Positions 6,964 to 10,344 of a stretch of 10,344 nucleotides of DNA are shown here, one piece after another (position 1 is the first letter of the stretch; each line of letters opens with the position of its first letter). The notes under the pieces were generated by a model, which saw nothing but the letters and a program-made list of their open reading frames with translations, had not been told where the DNA came from and did not search any database. The position numbers were made by a program, and so were the translations under genes. Origin of the DNA: Myxococcota bacterium (GTDB lineage: Bacteria > Myxococcota > Polyangia > GCA-2747355 > JAKLHH01); contig JAKLHH010000168.1 of the NCBI GenBank assembly GCA_022710245.1, positions 1 to 10,344 of the forward strand, read 5' to 3'.

Positions 6964-8616
6964 ATGACGACCCCAGAGAGCAGCCTCGAGCCCACCGCAG
7001 GTCTGGTTGGCTCTGCCGGTTCCGGACCAGCAACCGCGACCCGCACCGCGTTCTTCCCGCCCGTCGATCCCGCGCTGCGCCCGCTCGACGCGCCGGTCCG
7101 CGAGGTGACGCTCCTCGAGGACCGCGCCCAGGTGCGCCGCCGCGGCCGCGTGGCCCTCGAGCCGGGCCGCACGCGCCTGCTGATCCGCGACGTGGCGCCG
7201 GTGCTGCAGGACGTCTCGCTGCGCGGCGCGGTGGAGGCCGGCGCCGCCCGCGTGGTCGATCTCTGCGCGCGGCGGGCCGTGCGCGTGCGCGCCGCCGACC
7301 GCCCCGAGCAGGCGCGCGCCCTCGAGCAGCAGCTCGACGCCCTCTGCGAGCGCTTCCAGGAGGTCAGCGAGGACCGCGGCCGCGCCGAGCAGCGCTACCA
7401 GGCCCTCCTCGAGATCCTCGCCCGGGGCGCCGAGGAGATCCCCAAGGACGCCGCCTGGGGCATGGTCAACCAGCAGGCCTGGCACGACACCTTCGAGGTG
7501 CTCTACAAGCGCGCGCGAGGGCTGGTCGAGAAGGGCCTCGAGGGCTACCGAGCGCAGCAGGAGCTCGCCGAGCAGGCCGGCGCGCTCGCCACCGCGCGCC
7601 GCGCCCTCGATCGCCGTGACCACGACTTCGTCGCCTGGATCGAGGTCGACGTCCTCGCCGAGGCGGCGGGCGAGGTGGAGCTGACCGTCGAGTACGTGGT
7701 GCCCAGCGCGCTCTGGCGGCCGCTCCACTCGGCGCGCCTGGCCGGAGGGAGGCTGCACCTGCGCTCGGGCGCCGCGGTCTGGCAGAACACCGGCGAGGAC
7801 TGGCGGGACGCGCAGCTCATCTTCTCCACCGCGCGCGCCTCGCTCGGCACCGAGCCGCCGCTCCTCGGCGACGATCTGCTGGAGGTGCAGCGCAAGTCGG
7901 AGCGGGTCGTCCTCGAGCAGCGCGAGGTCGCGGTGCAGCGCGCGGGCCTGGGCGGCGGCGGGGCCCCCGCGCCGAGCGGCGTGCAGCTCCCCGGCGTCGA
8001 CGACGGCGGCGACATCCAGAACCTCCGCGCGGCGAGCCCGAGCACGGTGCCCTCCGACGGGCGCCTCTGCGTGGTGCCCCTCTTCGAGCTCGACCTCGCC
8101 TGCGACTGTCGCCTCGTCTGCATGCCCGAGCTGGAGCCGAAGGTCTTCCTCAAGGCGGTCGCGGTGAACGAGGGGCCGCACCCGATCCTCGCCGGCCCGG
8201 TCGAGCTGATCCGCGAGCACGGCCTGATCGGCTGGACCAAGGTGCTCTTCGTGGCGCCGCGCGAGAGGTTCGAGCTCAGCTTCGGGCACGACGACGCGCT
8301 CCGCGTCGCGCGCGCGACCTGGCAGGAGTCGAAGGTCGACGAGGTGGACCAGTGGACCCACGTGGACTCCTGGGCGATGGTCTACCTGAGCAACCTCGAG
8401 GAGGCGGCGAAGCGCGTGGAGATCGTGGAGCGCATCCCGGTCGCCGAGATCGAGCACGTCAAGGTGAGCCTGGTCGAGAAGGAGACCCGCCCGCGCCTGC
8501 CGACGGTGGACAAGGACGGCCTCTGCCGCTGGGAGCTCGAGGTGGGCCCGAACGCGCAGACGGGCGTGCAGCTCTGCTGGCGGCTCTCCACGGCGCCGGG
8601 GGTGGAGGGGCTCTGA
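6964..8616 (+). CDS. Second DUF4139 (MuiA-family) protein, paralogue of the preceding gene
   Basis: 550-residue protein clearly related to its upstream neighbour; family function is not established. Residues 1-40 are a Pro/Ser/Thr-rich tail. Residues 44-105 (PVREVTLLEDRAQVRRRGRV...) form the DUF4140-like N-terminal domain. Residues 112-225 are helical and charged, probable coiled coil. DUF4139 starts near 238 with VELTVEYVVPSALWRPLHSA and carries NTGEDWRDAQLIFSTA (275-290), matching SGEDWRGVKLTLSTAAP of the first protein. The linker (about 300-365) is far shorter than in the neighbour and partly Gly-rich. The C-terminal beta-rich half runs from about 368 to 545 (VFLKAVAVNEG; GPVELIREHGLIGWTKVLFVAPRE, residues 411-434; RVEIVERIPV). 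No signal peptide. Only one base separates it from the previous stop, so the two are co-transcribed and probably co-translated; I infer that they act together, possibly as a hetero-oligomer. The start is supported by GGGAGG at 6952-6957. Confidence 0.87.
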   Translation: MTTPESSLEPTAGLVGSAGSGPATATRTAFFPPVDPALRPLDAPVREVTLLEDRAQVRRRGRVALEPGRTRLLIRDVAPVLQDVSLRGAVEAGAARVVDLCARRAVRVRAADRPEQARALEQQLDALCERFQEVSEDRGRAEQRYQALLEILARGAEEIPKDAAWGMVNQQAWHDTFEVLYKRARGLVEKGLEGYRAQQELAEQAGALATARRALDRRDHDFVAWIEVDVLAEAAGEVELTVEYVVPSALWRPLHSARLAGGRLHLRSGAAVWQNTGEDWRDAQLIFSTARASLGTEPPLLGDDLLEVQRKSERVVLEQREVAVQRAGLGGGGAPAPSGVQLPGVDDGGDIQNLRAASPSTVPSDGRLCVVPLFELDLACDCRLVCMPELEPKVFLKAVAVNEGPHPILAGPVELIREHGLIGWTKVLFVAPRERFELSFGHDDALRVARATWQESKVDEVDQWTHVDSWAMVYLSNLEEAAKRVEIVERIPVAEIEHVKVSLVEKETRPRLPTVDKDGLCRWELEVGPNAQTGVQLCWRLSTAPGVEGL

Positions 8617-8632
8617 GGTGAGGGACGAGGGG

Positions 8633-8661
8633 CGAGGAGACCAGCGTCTCAGCGCTCCTCG
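8633..8661. terminator. Weak inverted repeat at a convergent gene junction
   Basis: The gap between the second DUF4139 stop and the leftward DUF4214 gene is only 32 bases. CGAGGAG (8633-8639) and CTCCTCG (8655-8661) form a 7-bp stem around a 15-base loop that includes the leftward stop codon. The + strand between 8614 and 8640 is strongly purine-rich. There is no T-run; termination is a guess from position. Confidence 0.2.
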
Positions 8662-9788
8662 GAGATCTTGAGGTTCCTCACGGCCATGCCGAGGTGGCCG
8701 TTACCGGTCGGCCAGTAGATCTCGTTCTGCACGGTGAGCAGGAGCAGCCGGTAGTCGGCCGCGTTGCCGGAGAGCCCCCCGCCGTAGCGTCCGTTCACCT
8801 CGCCCACCGCGGCGAGGAGCTGGCTCGCGTTGATGGTGATGACGAACCAGCGCCAGTCCGAGAAGAGCTGACCTGTGGCCCCCTGCGAGCTGCCCTCGCC
8901 GCTGCCGAACCGGCTGGCGCCGCCGTCGCCCCGGTAGAAGGTGTTGGCGAAGGCTGATCGGGTCCCCACGTCCCAGCCGACATACTCGGCGAGGGGCGCT
9001 CCCCTGGAGTCGTAGACGTGGGGCTGGATCCACAGCGCGTTGCCCGCGAGATCCTGCAGGAGCAGGCTCGAGTACACGTAGCCCACCGCGCCGCCCTCGA
9101 AGTAGGCGGTCGGCACCTTGGCCTGGAAGGCGAGGCGCAGCCGCGAGGAGCCGTGCCGCCAGGGACGCAGGTCGTCCGCCGCGGTCCACTTGTACTTCAG
9201 CTGGCAGTTGGCGAGGTGGAAGTTGTAGCTGCCGCCGCCCGGGATCGACCAGGTGTGGTTCTGGCAGCCGGCCGCGTGCGCGAGCTGCACCGAGGAGGAG
9301 CCGTACCAGCCCGCGGCCACCCCCCGCTGGTAGGGGCTGACGGGCGCAGGGGTCTGCGCGCCCGTGAAGGCGCCGAGGTTCCAGGCGACCGGCTGCGCGA
9401 CCCCCGAGGGGGTCCAGCCGAAGACCGACATGTTGAGCCAGCGCGACGGGCAGTCCGCGTCGGCGAAGGCGCGTCCGTCGACGGACGAGACCTGCTCCTG
9501 AGCGTAGTAGGTGATCGAGCTCGGCGGCGGAGGCGTGGGAGCCGCCGGAGCTGCCTCGGCGCAGATGGCCCCGCGGGTGGAGGAGAACTCGGCGCTCTGC
9601 GTGAAGAAGACGGCCATGCTGCCGATCGACACGCCGCTGTAATGGATCTGCAGCCAGTGGGCCTTGCCGCCCGGGTCGGGCTCGCGGCCGAGGACGCCGC
9701 GGTAGAGGGTGTCGACCCGCTGCCCGGCGTCGAGCGGCCGCGACTGGTACTCCGCGCTCTCATAGAAGCCACGCACGGCCCCCTCCAC
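8649..9788 (-). CDS. DUF4214 lipoprotein, 3' part after an apparent frameshift
   Basis: Main body of a predicted surface lipoprotein whose first exon-like part is the entry at 9760-10023. Read from a GTG at 9788 it is 379 residues. Residues 5-14 (VRGFYESAEY) are the second half of a first DUF4214 unit. Residues 28-68 (LYRGVLGREPDPGGKAHW... to FTQSAEF) are a complete second unit. A Pro/Ala linker (79-90) leads to a C-terminal domain of about 290 residues rich in aromatic residues and beta-type sequence, with Cys113, 175 and 195, ending in GHLGMAVRNLKISEER. This domain looks like an extracellular beta-sandwich, but I do not recognise a family or active site. The GTG has no ribosome site and starts inside a domain, so this is not an independent gene; the ancestral start is ATG 10023. 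DUF4214 occurs in extracellular and S-layer-like proteins. Convergent with the DUF4139 pair. Confidence 0.82.
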   Translation of the reverse strand: MEGAVRGFYESAEYQSRPLDAGQRVDTLYRGVLGREPDPGGKAHWLQIHYSGVSIGSMAVFFTQSAEFSSTRGAICAEAAPAAPTPPPPSSITYYAQEQVSSVDGRAFADADCPSRWLNMSVFGWTPSGVAQPVAWNLGAFTGAQTPAPVSPYQRGVAAGWYGSSSVQLAHAAGCQNHTWSIPGGGSYNFHLANCQLKYKWTAADDLRPWRHGSSRLRLAFQAKVPTAYFEGGAVGYVYSSLLLQDLAGNALWIQPHVYDSRGAPLAEYVGWDVGTRSAFANTFYRGDGGASRFGSGEGSSQGATGQLFSDWRWFVITINASQLLAAVGEVNGRYGGGLSGNAADYRLLLLTVQNEIYWPTGNGHLGMAVRNLKISEER

Positions 9789-10023
9789 GGAGCGGGCAGC
9801 TCTGCGCCCGCGCCCAGGCGACCCAGTTCGCGAGGCCGCCCGGATCCGGCGCCCGGCCGAGCGCGCCGAGGTAGAGGCGGGTCACCAAGCCGTCGATCGG
9901 CGACCCGGAGGCGGCGGCCGCGCGCTCTCCGCCTTCGTCCGACTCGGGATCTCCGATCTCGCCGGTACAGGCAGGGAGCGCGATCGCGAGCAGGAGACAG
10001 GACCAGCGGCGAGACGGACGCAT
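9760..10023 (-). CDS. DUF4214 lipoprotein, 5' part: signal peptide, lipobox and first half-repeat
   Basis: True N-terminus of the frameshifted gene; as it stands it encodes 87 residues. MRPSRRWSCLLLAIALPAC is a lipoprotein signal peptide with lipobox LPAC and lipidated Cys19. Residues 20-46 are an acidic, disordered spacer. Residues 50-69 (LYLGALGRAPDPGGLANWVA) are the first half of a DUF4214 unit, matching LYRGVLGREPDPGGKAHW in the 3' part. After CPLRGG the frame runs into unrelated residues (GRAWLL) and stops at 9760, while the missing half of the unit (AVRGFYESAEY) continues in the other frame. Removing one G from the run at 9779-9783 rejoins both parts into about 457 residues. The start is firm: GGAGG stands 5 bases before ATG. 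The gene follows, on the same strand, the repeat-protein gene at the right edge. Confidence 0.8.
   Translation of the reverse strand: MRPSRRWSCLLLAIALPACTGEIGDPESDEGGERAAAASGSPIDGLVTRLYLGALGRAPDPGGLANWVAWARAQSCPLRGGGRAWLL
9779..9783 (-). other. Frameshift site: run of five G (coding strand) in the DUF4214 lipoprotein gene
   Basis: The coding strand reads CGT GGA GGG GGC here. Deleting one G gives CGT GGA GGG GCC GTG and continuous translation LRGGAVRGFYESAEY, restoring a DUF4214 unit that aligns with the second unit over its whole length. So there is one extra base: an assembly or homopolymer error, a real recent mutation, or a slippery phase-variation tract. Confidence 0.75.
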
Positions 10024-10028
10024 GGGGA

Positions 10029-10033
10029 CCTCC
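10029..10033 (-). promoter_or_regulatory. Ribosome binding site fixing the DUF4214 lipoprotein start
   Basis: GGAGG on the minus strand, 5 bases before ATG 10023. It selects this ATG, which opens a lipoprotein signal peptide, over an in-frame upstream start at 10182. Confidence 0.75.
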
Positions 10034-10123
10034 GTGGTGATGAGATGGAAAGCAAGGAGCGGACCGGCGGCGGGCGAGGTCGGCGCCGAGCGCCGTGAAG
10101 GGCTTCGAGGAGGACGGGGCGAG

Positions 10124-10143
10124 TGGCGAGCAAGAGCTCGCCA
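10124..10143 (-). terminator. GC-rich hairpin downstream of the repeat-protein gene
   Basis: TGGCGAGC and GCTCGCCA pair perfectly (8 bp) around the 4-base loop AAGA. It lies 35 bases past the stop (10179-10181) of the leftward repeat-protein gene. No T-tract follows on the minus strand, so it could be a hairpin-only terminator or an mRNA-stabilising end. Confidence 0.4.
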
Positions 10144-10178
10144 GCCGCTGGCCGAGGTCTGCCAGCGCCAGCCAGCGC

Positions 10179-10344
10179 TCACGGCCGGATCATCGTGGCC
10201 TGCGTCTGCGGCTGCCGCTGCGGCTTCGGCTCGACCTTGGTGGGCTCGACCTTGGTGGGCTCGACCTTGGTGGGCTCGACCTTGGTGGGCTCGACCTTGG
10301 TGGGCTCGACCTTGGTGGGCTCGACCTTGGTGGGCTCGACCTTG
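10179..10344 (-). CDS. C-terminal end of a KVEPT-repeat protein, 5' end beyond the window
   Basis: A leftward frame enters from the right edge and stays open to TGA at 10179-10181, giving 54 visible residues. It encodes seven exact KVEPT pentapeptides, then KVEPKPQRQPQTQ, ending ATMIRP. Strand choice rests on all-GC third positions (AAG GTC GAG CCC ACC), the proline/charged composition typical of spacer or tail regions, the stop codon, and a hairpin just downstream. The opposite strand also lacks stops in the repeat (GSTLV frame), so the call is probable rather than certain. Such Lys/Glu/Pro repeats occur as periplasm-spanning or disordered segments, for example in TonB-like proteins, but here the repeat is at the extreme C-terminus with no domain after it. 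The main domain is outside the window; function is unknown. Confidence 0.6.
   Translation of the reverse strand, partial: KVEPTKVEPTKVEPTKVEPTKVEPTKVEPTKVEPTKVEPKPQRQPQTQATMIRP
10228..10344. repeat. Perfect 15-bp tandem repeat, seven full copies plus a partial one
   Basis: The unit ggctcgaccttggtg repeats without a single mismatch from 10228 (copies begin at 10228, 10243, 10258, 10273, 10288, 10303, 10318, with 12 bases of an eighth) and runs off the window. The period is a multiple of three, so copy-number change would keep the reading frame. There are no spacers, so it is not a CRISPR array. Perfect identity suggests recent expansion by slippage or recombination. Confidence 0.97.

Larger units (their letters stand above)
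10024..10178. other. Intergenic region between the repeat protein and the DUF4214 lipoprotein
   Basis: 155 bases with no supported gene. It holds the hairpin at 10124-10143 and the ribosome site of the lipoprotein. The leftward frame continues upstream of ATG 10023 without a ribosome site or domain, so coding there is not supported. I see no convincing promoter; the lipoprotein could be transcribed from here or from upstream. Confidence 0.4.

Noticed and set aside
6697..8457. 586-codon leftward open frame opposite the DUF4139 pair
   Set aside because: Antisense shadow of two recognised family members; composition is His/Asp/Leu/Glu/Arg-biased as expected from the complement of GC-rich codons.
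9018..10040. 340-codon rightward open frame opposite the DUF4214 lipoprotein
   Set aside because: The minus strand has lipobox and DUF4214 repeats; this frame is Arg/Ala/Gly-rich without domains and runs through the lipoprotein signal region.
10024..10182. Upstream extension of the DUF4214 lipoprotein frame
   Set aside because: It would bury the lipoprotein signal peptide, lacks a ribosome site, and passes through the hairpin at 10124-10143.
10228..10344. Possible CRISPR array or intergenic repeat element
   Set aside because: The 15-bp units are contiguous with no spacers, and the period and codons fit a coding pentapeptide repeat.
1..10344. Defence system, prophage or mobile element
   Set aside because: I looked for nuclease/helicase pairs, reverse transcriptases, recombinases, terminal inverted repeats and tRNA-like sequences and found none. 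The PLD protein is exported, which argues against a cytoplasmic defence nuclease.

Overview
The window is extremely GC-rich, with almost every coding third position G or C. It is dense in exported and lipid-anchored proteins of a kind common in myxobacteria and related Myxococcota/Deltaproteobacteria: a Cys-rich lipoprotein, a DUF4214 lipoprotein, a secreted HEXXH peptidase and TPR proteins. That assignment is an inference from style. No rRNA, tRNA or other phylogenetic marker is present, and I see no phage, transposase, CRISPR or integration genes.

Layout from left to right: (1) a TPR-repeat protein on the + strand whose reading frame is open to the left edge, so its start is probably outside the window. 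(2) A convergent junction (1240-1307) with a 16-bp palindrome and a 10-bp inverted repeat that contains both genes' stop codons. (3) A leftward group running 4488 to 1308: a secreted zinc metallopeptidase (HELFH...NEALAD), a Cys-rich lipoprotein joined to it by an ATGA overlap, then, after 143 bp, a secreted phospholipase-D-superfamily protein with two HKD motifs. (4) A 209-bp divergent intergenic region (4489-4697). (5) Two rightward paralogous DUF4139 (mucoidy-inhibitor MuiA family) proteins separated by one base and probably translationally coupled. (6) A leftward DUF4214-repeat lipoprotein gene (10023 to 8649) broken by an apparent +1 frameshift at a run of five G (coding strand). (7) At the right edge, the C-terminal end of another leftward gene, encoding a perfect KVEPT pentapeptide repeat from a 15-bp tandem repeat.

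Functionally, the leftward group looks like an exported envelope or hydrolase cassette (protease, small Cys-rich lipoprotein, lipase-like PLD). The MuiA-type pair has no signal peptides and looks cytoplasmic. I find no clear evidence for a named defence, secretion or biosynthetic system. The points most worth following are the overlapping peptidase/lipoprotein pair, the paired DUF4139 proteins, the frameshifted DUF4214 lipoprotein with its unassigned C-terminal domain, and the edge-truncated repeat protein. All intergenic stretches are shorter than 300 bases.
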